From NCBI RefSeq assembly GCF_001293165.1, contig NZ_CP010552.1:1116001-1180000 (forward strand): a stretch of DNA of 64,000 bases, read 5' to 3'. The notes under the pieces are model-generated. The model saw nothing but the letters and a program-made list of their open reading frames with translations. It searched no databases and had not been told where the DNA came from. Below, in pieces: positions 41,362 to 50,077 of the stretch. The stretch is from Candidatus Thioglobus autotrophicus (GTDB taxonomy: Bacteria > Pseudomonadota > Gammaproteobacteria > PS1 > Pseudothioglobaceae). Positions within the stretch are counted from its first letter, which is position 1, and every line of letters starts with the position of its first letter. A program made the translations under genes and the position numbers.

Positions 41362-42598
41362 AATCTTCTCCAATCAAGTGATGTAATTTTTTAAGGGTAA
41401 TGACATAGTTAAATTCATTCTCAGCTAGTTTTCTTTCAGTATCTGTGTAGTTGACCATAGCCTTACCGATGTCACTTTTGATCTCCATTTCATAATTGGC
41501 ACGCGCTTTTTCCAAATACAAATCTCGATAGTCCAATTCAACGATTAGCGCTTTATGGATTTGCCTTAATGCACTAAGATTAAGGTGATGATCCAATGCT
41601 TCCCCTAATAAATCTTGCTGAATCTTTTCAATCTCAAGTTGTTTTTTCTTAGATTGAATCATGAGTTGAGATATCTCACTATCTTGTTTGGCATCAGTAC
41701 CAAAAGGCATAGATAGCTGAATTCCAGCACGCCATTGGCCATTTTTCTCGCGCAGATAGCCTTGTTCTCCAATTCGAGCGCTTGAGTTAAGCACAATACC
41801 TAAATTACTTTTTTGCTGAGAAATTTGACGACCGATGGCTGATAAAGCTTGTTTCAATTGTTTAAGCTTTAAGTTGTCTGTAAGCTTTTCTTGATAATAA
41901 GAAAACTCGGCCAGCTCTTTTTTAAATAAAGACTTGTAATTAGGCATAACAACATCATCAGGACGATCTTCATAACTAATATTAAGTAGCTGAGCCAACT
42001 TAGCTCGAGTTTGAATTTGCTTAGATTCTGCCCTAATACGGTGAATTTGACTAATTTGCGTTTTGGTTTGTTTTTCTAATAAGGTTACTTCTGATGCACT
42101 TTGAATGTCGTAATCATCTTTAACTCGACCTTCCTGAACAGCAAACATTGCCAGCTCCTCTAGTGCAGTTTCATAAGATAAGTCTGCTAAAACGATGTCA
42201 AAATAAGCGCGCATTATCCCAATGGTTTTATCTTGCTGTAATTGCTGAAAAGACAAAGTTGCATTATTAAGTGTATTTAGCTGTGTATTTTTTCCAATTT
42301 CAATGGCTTGATTGTAAAGTGTTTTTTTAAGAAAAATAAAGGCGTGAGAATTATTAATAGCAGAGTTGTAGTCGCTTCGCTTTGCAAGCTGTAAATCAAT
42401 ATTTGACGTTACATCGTATTGGTTTTCCCAATCACTCAGTCGATGTTGCTCAGAATCAATATTTAAAAGCTGCTGTTTTTCAGCGAAGTTATGCTCATCA
42501 GAAAGTTTTAGAGCGTCACCCAGTGTTAAAGGGTTAGGCAGTTGCTCTGAGTGAACAAAACTAGATACTAGCAATAATAAGAAGCTTAAAAATTTCAT
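41351..42598 (-). CDS. TolC-like outer-membrane efflux protein
   Basis: The 415-residue product has a signal peptide (about residues 1-17) and long amphipathic helices in two similar halves, the pattern of TolC-family trimeric channels, including NPLTLGDALKLSDEHN at the start and KARANYEMEIKSDIGKAMVNYTDTERKLAENEFNY near the end (key: LEKARANYE, E-KLAENE). Families of this kind export small molecules or proteins across the outer membrane. It overlaps the upstream thioredoxin-like gene by 4 bases. Confidence 0.85.
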   Translation of the reverse strand: MKFLSFLLLLVSSFVHSEQLPNPLTLGDALKLSDEHNFAEKQQLLNIDSEQHRLSDWENQYDVTSNIDLQLAKRSDYNSAINNSHAFIFLKKTLYNQAIEIGKNTQLNTLNNATLSFQQLQQDKTIGIMRAYFDIVLADLSYETALEELAMFAVQEGRVKDDYDIQSASEVTLLEKQTKTQISQIHRIRAESKQIQTRAKLAQLLNISYEDRPDDVVMPNYKSLFKKELAEFSYYQEKLTDNLKLKQLKQALSAIGRQISQQKSNLGIVLNSSARIGEQGYLREKNGQWRAGIQLSMPFGTDAKQDSEISQLMIQSKKKQLEIEKIQQDLLGEALDHHLNLSALRQIHKALIVELDYRDLYLEKARANYEMEIKSDIGKAMVNYTDTERKLAENEFNYVITLKKLHHLIGEDYEI

Positions 42599-43092
42599 CG
42601 GTTTTTACGCTTATAGCGAATAAATTTTTCCTCTAAGTAGGCGTCTTCAACCATAAATTTGGCGAGTAGTAAAAAGTCTGCTTGGTTAGCAAATCCAGTG
42701 CGTCTAACCACTCGGTTACCCTTGAGATCAAAAAAAGCGAGTACAGGTGTTGCACCAATTCGATTGTGTTTTTTTGCAAAAACTCTTTCAACCGTATCAT
42801 TGCCGTCAAAATCAACTAATTCAAGATTTGAATTGGTATTGATTTTGTAATTTAAAAAATGCGTTTTAAAATATTTAATAACGTCAGGCTGATTTAATAC
42901 TTGGCGCTCCATTTTTTGGCAAAAAGGACAGTCATCCATAAAGAAAAAAACAAACACACCTTTTTTGTTGGCATCCTGAGCATCACTCAAATTTTCAGAA
43001 TAATCATTAAAATGCTCGTCAAATAAATCGCCATCCGACATTGCTTGAAATGATACGAGTAAACCTAAGATTAATATTAGTTTTTTAAACAT
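42595..43092 (-). CDS. Periplasmic thioredoxin-like protein (CPFC)
   Basis: This 165-residue protein has a signal peptide (about residues 1-19) and a thioredoxin fold with active site CPFC in MDDCPFCQKMER and cis-proline in GATPVLAFFD. The type resembles SoxW-like proteins that act on periplasmic disulfides. It is the first gene of a three-gene operon with the TolC-like and adaptor-like genes, which is an unusual partnership. AAGG precedes the start. Confidence 0.85.
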   Translation of the reverse strand: MFKKLILILGLLVSFQAMSDGDLFDEHFNDYSENLSDAQDANKKGVFVFFFMDDCPFCQKMERQVLNQPDVIKYFKTHFLNYKINTNSNLELVDFDGNDTVERVFAKKHNRIGATPVLAFFDLKGNRVVRRTGFANQADFLLLAKFMVEDAYLEEKFIRYKRKNR

Positions 43093-43150
43093 TAAGCGAC
43101 CTTAAAAAAAATATGTATAGTTTGATTAGAGCTATCGTAAATAATCATAC

Positions 43151-43175
43151 CATTTGAAGTTATTAATTTCAAATG
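43151..43175. promoter_or_regulatory. Inverted repeat upstream of the thioredoxin/TolC/adaptor operon
   Basis: CATTTGAA (43151-43158) and TTCAAATG (43168-43175) form an 8-bp inverted repeat with a 9-base spacer, about 60 bases upstream of the operon start. It has no T-run, so it is more likely an operator than a terminator. No binding protein can be named. Confidence 0.35.
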
Positions 43176-43198
43176 AAAATTAACCTTAGATATGAGTA

Positions 43199-44143
43199 CT
43201 ACTCAAACAATGCGTCGACAAACTTTTTAGCGTTAAAAGGCTTTAAATCATTAATCCCTTCACCAACACCAATATAGCGTACGGGCAATTTAAGCTCATC
43301 AGAAATAGCAAATACCACACCACCTTTAGCAGTGCCATCAAGCTTGGTGATACTAATGCCGCTTAGTCCAACTGTCTTGTTAAACTCTTTGGCCTGATTA
43401 ATGGCGTTTTGCCCCGAGCCGCCATCAATAACCAGCATGGTTTCATGTGGGGCATTTTCATTGTGTTTTTTTAGTACGCGCTTTATTTTTCCAAGCTCTT
43501 GCATTAGATTACCTTGAGTATGCAACCGTCCTGCGGTATCAGCAATAAGAATATCAATATTTTTAGCCCGTGCTGATTCATAGGCATCGTAAATCACCGA
43601 GGCGGCGTCAGAGCCAGTTGTTTGAGCAACAACTGGTATTTCGTTGCGCTCACCCCATACTTTTAGCTGTTCAACGGCGGCGGCGCGAAAAGTATCGCCT
43701 GCTGCGAGCATGACAGACTTGCCTTGATTTTGAAAAGATTTGGCCAGTTTGCCGATGGTGGTGGTTTTGCCAGCACCATTAATACCCACTACTAAAATCA
43801 CAAATGTTTCGTTGGTATCGGTATTTAATTGGCTGTCTTTAATCAGTAATTCAGATAATTCATCTTTTAAGAATTGATACAAACTATCAGAGTCTTTTAG
43901 TATTTTTCGTGAGGCGTTTTTGCGTACCGATTCAAGCACTTTGTCTGTAGTGCTAATGCCAATATCTGCTGTGATTAGGAGCGTTTCCAGCTCATCTAGC
44001 AAATCCTCATCAATGGCTTTTTTACCTAATAGTAAGCTGGATAATCCCGAGCCTAATTTTTGCCTAGATTTGGCCAGGCGCTCTTTTAGCGAGGTGGATT
44101 TTTCTATTGGGTCAGATTTATCTTTTTTAAAAAAATTAAACAA
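43199..44143 (-). CDS. ftsY: Signal recognition particle receptor FtsY
   Basis: FtsY is the membrane receptor for ribosomes carrying membrane proteins bound to SRP. The 314-residue protein has the NG domain with GINGAGKTTTIGKLA near residue 118, AAGDTFRAAAVEQL near 145, the guanine-binding ITKLDGTAKGG near 258 and the end VGEGINDLKPF. The acidic N-terminal A domain of enterobacterial FtsY is missing, which is common outside enterics. It is divergent from the M16 peptidase genes with a 25-base gap. Confidence 0.97.
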   Translation of the reverse strand: MFNFFKKDKSDPIEKSTSLKERLAKSRQKLGSGLSSLLLGKKAIDEDLLDELETLLITADIGISTTDKVLESVRKNASRKILKDSDSLYQFLKDELSELLIKDSQLNTDTNETFVILVVGINGAGKTTTIGKLAKSFQNQGKSVMLAAGDTFRAAAVEQLKVWGERNEIPVVAQTTGSDAASVIYDAYESARAKNIDILIADTAGRLHTQGNLMQELGKIKRVLKKHNENAPHETMLVIDGGSGQNAINQAKEFNKTVGLSGISITKLDGTAKGGVVFAISDELKLPVRYIGVGEGINDLKPFNAKKFVDALFE

Positions 44144-44168
44144 AGCTTCTCGCTATAATGGTTTGAAT

Positions 44169-45500
44169 ATGAAGAATCTAATTTTACTAGCCTTTTTTTT
44201 GTCCACCAGTGCTTTTTCTAACTCCGTTAGCGCCAAGGTCGATGACACCGTGACCCAAACAACACTCGATAATGGGCTAAAAATTATCGTTAAAACCGAC
44301 CATCGAGCACCTGTATTTATCTCTCAACTTTGGTATAAAGTGGGCGCTAGCGATGAATCTAGGCCTAATACTGGCATCTCTCACATGCTAGAACATATGA
44401 TGTTTAAAGGGACGCACGATTATAAAGTAGGTGAATTTTCAAAAATTATCGCGCGTAATGGTGGCGATGATAACGCCTTTACTTCAAAAGACTATACAGC
44501 CTATTATCAAAAAATGCATCGCTCAAAATTGGAGCTAGCCATTAAGATGGAAGCTGATCGCATGCGTAATTTAACCTTCTCAGGCAGTGAGCTAGAAAAA
44601 GAAAGACGTGTGGTAATCGAAGAGCGTAGATTGCGTGTGGAAGACAATCCCAATGCTCAAGTTTACGAGCATTTACGTCTTATTTCGTTTGATCAAAAAG
44701 GTGCGTATCATGCGCCTGTGATTGGCTTTAAAGCCGATATTGAAACTTATCGACTGAATGACTTACGCCAATGGTACCAAACCTATTATGCACCGAATAA
44801 TGCCACGTTGGTAGTAGTGGGCGATGTTGACCCTCAAGTGGTTATCCAACACGCACAGCGCTATTTTGGTCATTATCCGTCAAATCCTAAAATTAACACC
44901 ATTAAACGCCATCCATCGATCGCCAAAATAGGGCAATCTAAAGCGCTCAAACTCAAGGCAAAACTGCCTTTTTATACACTTGCATTTCACGTGCCTAGTT
45001 TGAAAACTGCGCTCAATGAAAAACAAGCCTACCAATTAGAAATGTTGGCCTATATTTTGGATAATGGCTTATCTAAAAAACTGATTCGCAACCAGCAAAT
45101 TGCCTCGGCCATTAGTGTCGGGTATCGTCTTTATGATAAATACAACACCCTGCTGAGCATTAGTTTTGTACCAGCCAAAGGCGTGGATAAGCAAATACTG
45201 ATTGACGCCATTAAAACCCAAGTTAAAGCATTAATTGAACATCCTAAACTGATTGAAGATGAGCTTGTGCGTACCAAAGCTCAGTTGGAAGCAAGTTTTA
45301 TTTTTGAGCAAGACCTTATTCATACCCAAGCTTATTATTTAGGCATGCTCGAAACGGTGGGTTTAGGTATTGATAAAATGTTTGAATATGTTGATAAAAT
45401 GAACGAAATAAGCGCTAAAGATGTGTCAAATGTTGCTAACACCTATCTTGATTTTTCACAAGCAAACAGCGTTGAACTCATCACTCAGGAGCTTAAATGA
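44169..45500 (+). CDS. M16 family zinc peptidase
   Basis: This secreted metallopeptidase has a signal peptide (about residues 1-22) and the inverted zinc motif in HMLEHMMFKGT (HxxEH, near residue 76), with a downstream glutamate region ERRVVIEERR. The 443-residue length is typical of single-fold M16 proteins that work in pairs. It starts at 44169; the longer frame from 43920 runs through ftsY and is unlikely. It overlaps the second M16 gene by 4 bases. The substrate is unknown. Confidence 0.93.
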   Translation: MKNLILLAFFLSTSAFSNSVSAKVDDTVTQTTLDNGLKIIVKTDHRAPVFISQLWYKVGASDESRPNTGISHMLEHMMFKGTHDYKVGEFSKIIARNGGDDNAFTSKDYTAYYQKMHRSKLELAIKMEADRMRNLTFSGSELEKERRVVIEERRLRVEDNPNAQVYEHLRLISFDQKGAYHAPVIGFKADIETYRLNDLRQWYQTYYAPNNATLVVVGDVDPQVVIQHAQRYFGHYPSNPKINTIKRHPSIAKIGQSKALKLKAKLPFYTLAFHVPSLKTALNEKQAYQLEMLAYILDNGLSKKLIRNQQIASAISVGYRLYDKYNTLLSISFVPAKGVDKQILIDAIKTQVKALIEHPKLIEDELVRTKAQLEASFIFEQDLIHTQAYYLGMLETVGLGIDKMFEYVDKMNEISAKDVSNVANTYLDFSQANSVELITQELK

Positions 45501-46786
45501 AGCTATTAGCACTATTACTGCTACTAATTACTCAAGTAGAGGCTAAAGTAAACATTGAGCAGTGGTATACGCCTGAAGGTGCCAAGGTATTATTTACTCA
45601 AACTCAAGGCCTGCCAATGCTTGATGTGGCACTTAACTTTGATGCGGCTAGCTCACGAGATGGTGAAAAACACGGCCTAGCAAGTTTGACCAATAGCCTA
45701 ATTGGTACGGCGAGTAAGTATCGCAGCGAAGAGCAAATTATTAACCAGTTTGAATCACTGGGCAGTGAATTTTCTACCGCCTCACTTAAAGACATGTCGA
45801 TTATCTCTATGCGCAGTTTAACGCGCCGTGATATTTTGCAATCTTCATTAGACTTGTTTACTGAAGTGGTGTCCAAAGTAGACTACCAACAACGCTATTT
45901 AAGTCGTGAGAAAAAACAAACGCTACGCGCCATTGAGGCTGCCAAGCAAAGCCCAGGCAGTGTTGCTAATACTCGATTTAATGAGTTGGTATTTGGCGAA
46001 CATCCCTATGCACACAAAAAAATTGGCACCCAAGAATCGCTTCAACAAATCAAATTGATTGATTTAAAACAGCATTATCAACGCTATTATGTCGCCAAAA
46101 ATCTCACCATTGCCTTGGTGGGTGATATTTCCAAAGCGCACGCCAAGCAAATAGCCCGCCAAATCTCACATGGGCTAAACAGTGGGCAAAAAGCGCGTGA
46201 TAATCAGTCAGTCTTGCCTTTGTCAAAAGCCATACAAGAGCATATTGAATTCCCCTCAACGCAAACGCATTTACTCATCGGGCAAGTTGGTATTAACCGT
46301 GCACATCCTGATTATTACGCGCTTTATTTAGGCAATCATATTCTCGGCGGTAGTGGGCTAACTTCTATTTTGAGTGATGAGGTGCGTGAACAAAGAGGTT
46401 TGGCTTATTCGACTTCTAGCTATTTTACCAAGATGAAGTCCAACGGCTATTTTTTAATCAAACTACAAACCAAAAACTCACAAGCCGATCAAGCCAAAAA
46501 AGTCGCGCTAGAAACACTCAAAAATTTCAGAAATAATGCGATTGATGCGCAAAAACTACAAGATGGCAAGGATAATATCATCGGCGGCTTTGCTTTAGAG
46601 ACAGCTAGCAATGCCAATATCCTTACTTATCTCTCTATTATTGGATTTTATGAGCTACCTTTGGACTTTTTGAACGCTTTTATTGACAAAATAACACCTA
46701 TTAGTGTATACGACATTCAAAAAGCCTATAAAAGACTGATTAATATGGATAAACTGGTTGTTTTGAGTGTCGGTGCTAAAAAATAG
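45497..46786 (+). CDS. M16 family partner protein without zinc site
   Basis: This 429-residue protein has a signal peptide (about residues 1-16) and the M16 fold, but the place of the zinc motif reads EKHGLASLTNSLIGT, lacking HxxEH. Such inactive subunits pair with an active M16 partner and help bind substrate. The motif DEVREQRGLAYSTSS near residue 293 contains the substrate-binding R/Y residues typical of the partner subunit. It is coupled to the preceding gene. Confidence 0.92.
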   Translation: MKLLALLLLLITQVEAKVNIEQWYTPEGAKVLFTQTQGLPMLDVALNFDAASSRDGEKHGLASLTNSLIGTASKYRSEEQIINQFESLGSEFSTASLKDMSIISMRSLTRRDILQSSLDLFTEVVSKVDYQQRYLSREKKQTLRAIEAAKQSPGSVANTRFNELVFGEHPYAHKKIGTQESLQQIKLIDLKQHYQRYYVAKNLTIALVGDISKAHAKQIARQISHGLNSGQKARDNQSVLPLSKAIQEHIEFPSTQTHLLIGQVGINRAHPDYYALYLGNHILGGSGLTSILSDEVREQRGLAYSTSSYFTKMKSNGYFLIKLQTKNSQADQAKKVALETLKNFRNNAIDAQKLQDGKDNIIGGFALETASNANILTYLSIIGFYELPLDFLNAFIDKITPISVYDIQKAYKRLINMDKLVVLSVGAKK

Positions 46787-46824
46787 CCCATTTTCATTAT
46801 TTTCGAAATTTTTTTATTGGTTCA

Positions 46825-47475
46825 ATGATGCTACGTCAATTTTTTTATAAGTTTAATTTTTCTATATTGCTAGTCAGTGCTAGTTTGCAAATTATTGCAG
46901 ATAGTGAGGTGCCTGTAAAAGAGGTGTTAATCCAGAAAGACTTTAAGTCGATCAATGTTATTCATCATAGTGTTCCTGTTGATATTGAGCGAAATCAAGA
47001 TCGTAAAAATAATATCATGGCGTTTTATCAGGGAACTTGGCGTGGGAAAATACAGCCATTACATCCGTTTAAGCCTCACCCAGTAGAAACAGTAGCCGAG
47101 CTTGAAATGATCGATTATATTGATAAAATGTCCCATGGTGATGATTCTATTATGATTGTTGATTCACGCCCTAAATCAGCTATTTTAATTACCGGCATGA
47201 TTCCTGGTGCAACTCAGGTTGATTATATCGACATTGTTTCTAGTCATTACAGAGTAAAAGCTTTTGAATTATTTAATGTTAAAAAGAATAATTCCCAATG
47301 GGATTTTACCGATGCCAAAATATTAGTTATTTATTGCAATGGCCTTTGGTGTGGAAAATCTCCAAGAATGATTCGAAAGTTAATTAAACTTGGTTATCCA
47401 GCACAAAAAATTAAATACTATCGTGGCGGTATGCAAGCTTGGAAATCAGTCGGACTAACAACTGTTAAGGAATAA
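46825..47475 (+). CDS. Secreted rhodanese-like protein, CNGxWC type (paralogue 2)
   Basis: The 216-residue protein has an N-terminal hydrophobic signal segment (about residues 8-26), the shared lead WRGKIQPLHPFKPHPVETVAELEMIDYI, and the active-site loop CNGLWCGKSP near residue 171, followed by the shared end KIKYYRGGMQAWKSVGLTTVKE. It closely parallels the genes at 28761 and 47586. It is expected to move sulfane sulfur in the periplasm. No ATGGTTTACCAT palindrome is found before it; it may be read through from the M16 genes 38 bases upstream. Confidence 0.85.
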   Translation: MMLRQFFYKFNFSILLVSASLQIIADSEVPVKEVLIQKDFKSINVIHHSVPVDIERNQDRKNNIMAFYQGTWRGKIQPLHPFKPHPVETVAELEMIDYIDKMSHGDDSIMIVDSRPKSAILITGMIPGATQVDYIDIVSSHYRVKAFELFNVKKNNSQWDFTDAKILVIYCNGLWCGKSPRMIRKLIKLGYPAQKIKYYRGGMQAWKSVGLTTVKE

Positions 47476-47498
47476 TTTTTCCTTATTGTTGGATAATC

Positions 47499-47531
47499 AT
47501 GGTTTACCATAATATCATATTATTCTAATAT
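47499..47531 (+). promoter_or_regulatory. Palindromic operator and -10 element of the rhodanese-like gene
   Basis: The perfect palindrome ATGGTTTACCAT (47499-47510) is followed by AATAT and, 15 bases after the palindrome, TAATAT (47526-47531) as a probable -10. The segments ACCATAATAT and TTCTAATA occur at the same spacing before the cytochrome gene (53854-53886). The palindrome sits where an activator replacing a -35 element would bind. Confidence 0.65.
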
Positions 47532-47585
47532 AAATTAAAATACACACCTGGAATTATTAAAATTAAAAAAAATCTAGGGGTAAAT

Positions 47586-48293
47586 ATGAAATTGTTAGTC
47601 TTGATACCTGTTTTTACAGCTATTATCTTTGCGTCTGTAAGTGCCAATCAGCCAAATAAAGAAGTAATTAATGCTGTTGAATATAATTCAGTTATAAATA
47701 CTTCTAATGTTAAAAAAATAAAAAAGAAAAAGCCGGTATGGCTTAAACCTGGTGTTATTGGCACCACTCTGGTTGTAGACGGCAAGCCTTTTGTTATTGC
47801 TAGAAATCAGGATAGAAAACATCTTATTGCTAAGATTTATCAAAAAACAGGTCGGGGCATTATTAAGCCAATGCATCCGTTTAAACCGCACGCTGTAGAG
47901 ACTATTGCTGAGCATGAAATGATTTCATATATTTCTCGTTTATCATCGAAGAAGGGCGATGTTGTTGTGGTTGATGCCAGAAAATCAATTTGGCCAACAT
48001 TGACTGGAAGTCTTCCAGGGGCAATTCACGTGCCATTTCATCGATTTAAGAAAAACAAAAAATATGCACTCGAGACTCTTGAAGATGAATTCGGTGTTGT
48101 GATTAATAATAAGGGTGAAATGGATTTCTCCAATGCTAAAACATTAGCGGTTTATTGCAATGGAAATTGGTGCAAAATGTCTCCAGAACTTATTTGGGCG
48201 TTATTGGATTATGGCTATCCAGCTCACAAAATCAAATATTATCGTGGCGGCATGCAAGCTTGGCAACTGCTCGGATTGACCACTGTTGATTAA
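47586..48293 (+). CDS. Secreted rhodanese-like protein, CNGxWC type (paralogue 3)
   Basis: The 235-residue protein has a signal peptide (about residues 1-20), a lysine-rich linker (NVKKIKKKKPVW), the shared lead GRGIIKPMHPFKPHAVETIAEHEMISYI and the loop CNGNWCKMSP near residue 190. The end KIKYYRGGMQAWQLLGLTTVD is nearly the same as in paralogue 2. The protein is likely periplasmic and acts in sulfane-sulfur transfer. A palindromic operator lies 75 bases upstream. AGGGG precedes the start. Confidence 0.85.
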   Translation: MKLLVLIPVFTAIIFASVSANQPNKEVINAVEYNSVINTSNVKKIKKKKPVWLKPGVIGTTLVVDGKPFVIARNQDRKHLIAKIYQKTGRGIIKPMHPFKPHAVETIAEHEMISYISRLSSKKGDVVVVDARKSIWPTLTGSLPGAIHVPFHRFKKNKKYALETLEDEFGVVINNKGEMDFSNAKTLAVYCNGNWCKMSPELIWALLDYGYPAHKIKYYRGGMQAWQLLGLTTVD

Positions 48294-48325
48294 CAGCTGG
48301 ATTAATACATCAGCCTTTGATTTGT

Positions 48326-48357
48326 ATGGTTTACCATGATATAGGTCAACTGATATC
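48326..48357 (+). promoter_or_regulatory. Palindromic operator before the sensor kinase gene
   Basis: A second exact ATGGTTTACCAT (48326-48337) lies 36 bases before the kinase start. GATAT follows it, and TGATAT or GATATC (48351-48357) is near the -10 position seen at the sister sites, off by about 2 bases. This suggests that the two-component system controls its own gene. Confidence 0.55.
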
Positions 48358-48373
48358 AGTGTTAAAATAAGAC

Positions 48374-50077
48374 ATGTCTTGGTATAAGTTTATTACCACT
48401 ATTGTTTTGTTATTTAGTTTCAATGCAGCCTTTAGTGCCAAACCCACTGAAATTACGATTGCTATTCAATCTTTTTTAGGGAAAGATGCTGCGTATCAAA
48501 AATGGCAGTCCACTACCGATTACCTTTCTCGTCGGATGCCCGATTATTCTTTCAACATTATTGTTGTTGATGCGCCAGATGATGCTTTGTTATACGATAT
48601 GGTGAAGCAAAAAAAAGTTGATTATGTCATTACCCAGCCTATTGCATCTGTTGAGCTTAATCGTCTATACAATACAAAAATTAATTTAACAAAAGTCAAC
48701 CAAGCAGGTGTTGATCAGCTTGGTGGTGTCATATTTACTTCGGTTAATAATCATTCCATTACTACTATTGAGGCATTGAAGGGTAATAGCTTTGCCGCTT
48801 CAACGCCAAGGCGATTAGGCGGTTGGCTGCTTGCCTTGGATTATTTACGCGATAAGGGTATAAACCCCCAAAGTGATTTTTCTAAAGTTGTTTTTTTAGG
48901 CTCTCAAGATAATATTGTCAATGCGGTTGTTAACGGTTTGGTTGATGCTGGCACGGTACGAACGGGCGTTATTGAAAAGATGATCGATTCAGGTCAATTG
49001 CGTATGGAACAGATTAAAGTACTCAATAATAAACAAAATTCTTCTTATTTTATAACGACAAAAACAGCGCCAGAATGGTCATTTTCATCACTCGAGCATA
49101 CTGATGTAGCACTCTCTAAAGAGGTGCAAATAGCATTGTTAAATTATCATGTTAACGGCCAAAAGCAGTGGAAAAAAGCACTAGATTATGAAGGTGTTCG
49201 TGCGTTAATCAGAAAGCACAGAATTGGCATCTATCAAGATCCTGGACATATTAATTTTTATAAAAAGAATTATCAATTAATTTTAATTATTTTACTGTTG
49301 ATTGCTTATTTATTGTTCATGTTAAAAAGCCGCCGAGAGTCTGAGATTCATAACTACAAGCTCAAGCTTGAAGAGTTATACAAAGTCTCATCAGTTGATC
49401 AGTTACTGTCAGAAATAGCACACGAACTGGCTCAACCCATTACTTCACTCAAAATTGATGCGCATATGTTAGATAGTATGCTGAAAAATCATGACAGCTG
49501 TCAGTTAGATGAAATTCGATCAACCTCAGATGGGTTGCGTGAAAAGACAGACCATTGTGTTGATTTGATTTTGAATATTCGTCAATTCTTATCAACAAAA
49601 ACCACTGTTAAGGAAATTTTCAATATTAATAATAATGTTGAAAGAATTATTCGATTATTAAAAAATGAACTCAATGAGCATAATATTGAGGTGAGATTAT
49701 CCCTTAAACAGAACTTACCAGATGTTAATATGAGCCCCGTTGAGCTTGACCAAGTGCTACTTAATTTAAGTAAAAATGCCATCAGCGCCATGGCAGATAA
49801 TCAAAAATCTGACAATGTGCTTAGTATTTTTACAACTGATAAACAAGGTTTTGTTGAGATTATAGTCAGTGATACCGGCTCAGAAATTAAAGATAAATTG
49901 CATTTATTTGATTTGTTTAAAACATCAAAAAAGCAAGGAGAGGTAGAGGGATTGGGTATTGGTTTGAGTTTGAGTCGACGCATTGTTCGTTCTTATGCGG
50001 GTGAATTATCGTTAGAATCTAGTTCAATTGGGGGTAGTCAATTTATGGTAAAAATTCCGAGTATTAAAGATGAATGA
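48374..50077 (+). CDS. TtrS-like sensor histidine kinase with PhnD-type periplasmic domain
   Basis: The 567-residue protein has a signal segment (about residues 1-22), a PhnD-like periplasmic binding domain (about 25-290, with DYVITQPIASVELNRLYNT and GNSFAASTPRRLGGW), one membrane segment (about 300-318), and a kinase with the phospho-acceptor EIAHELAQPITS (H350), the N box LLNLSKNAISAM, a D box SDTGS and the G box GLGIGLSLSRRIV. This layout is that of TtrS, the tetrathionate sensor. In a sox-bearing cell tetrathionate, thiosulfate or a related sulfur compound is a reasonable signal, but the ligand is inferred. No tetrathionate reductase genes are near. It overlaps the regulator gene by 8 bases. 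Confidence 0.85.
   Translation: MSWYKFITTIVLLFSFNAAFSAKPTEITIAIQSFLGKDAAYQKWQSTTDYLSRRMPDYSFNIIVVDAPDDALLYDMVKQKKVDYVITQPIASVELNRLYNTKINLTKVNQAGVDQLGGVIFTSVNNHSITTIEALKGNSFAASTPRRLGGWLLALDYLRDKGINPQSDFSKVVFLGSQDNIVNAVVNGLVDAGTVRTGVIEKMIDSGQLRMEQIKVLNNKQNSSYFITTKTAPEWSFSSLEHTDVALSKEVQIALLNYHVNGQKQWKKALDYEGVRALIRKHRIGIYQDPGHINFYKKNYQLILIILLLIAYLLFMLKSRRESEIHNYKLKLEELYKVSSVDQLLSEIAHELAQPITSLKIDAHMLDSMLKNHDSCQLDEIRSTSDGLREKTDHCVDLILNIRQFLSTKTTVKEIFNINNNVERIIRLLKNELNEHNIEVRLSLKQNLPDVNMSPVELDQVLLNLSKNAISAMADNQKSDNVLSIFTTDKQGFVEIIVSDTGSEIKDKLHLFDLFKTSKKQGEVEGLGIGLSLSRRIVRSYAGELSLESSSIGGSQFMVKIPSIKDE

Noticed and set aside
43151-43175. Inverted repeat as terminator of ftsY
   Set aside because: No T-run follows on the minus strand; better viewed as a possible operator.
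43920-44168. Longer M16 peptidase starting inside ftsY
   Set aside because: The extra 83 residues run antisense through ftsY; the ATG at 44169 gives a signal peptide.
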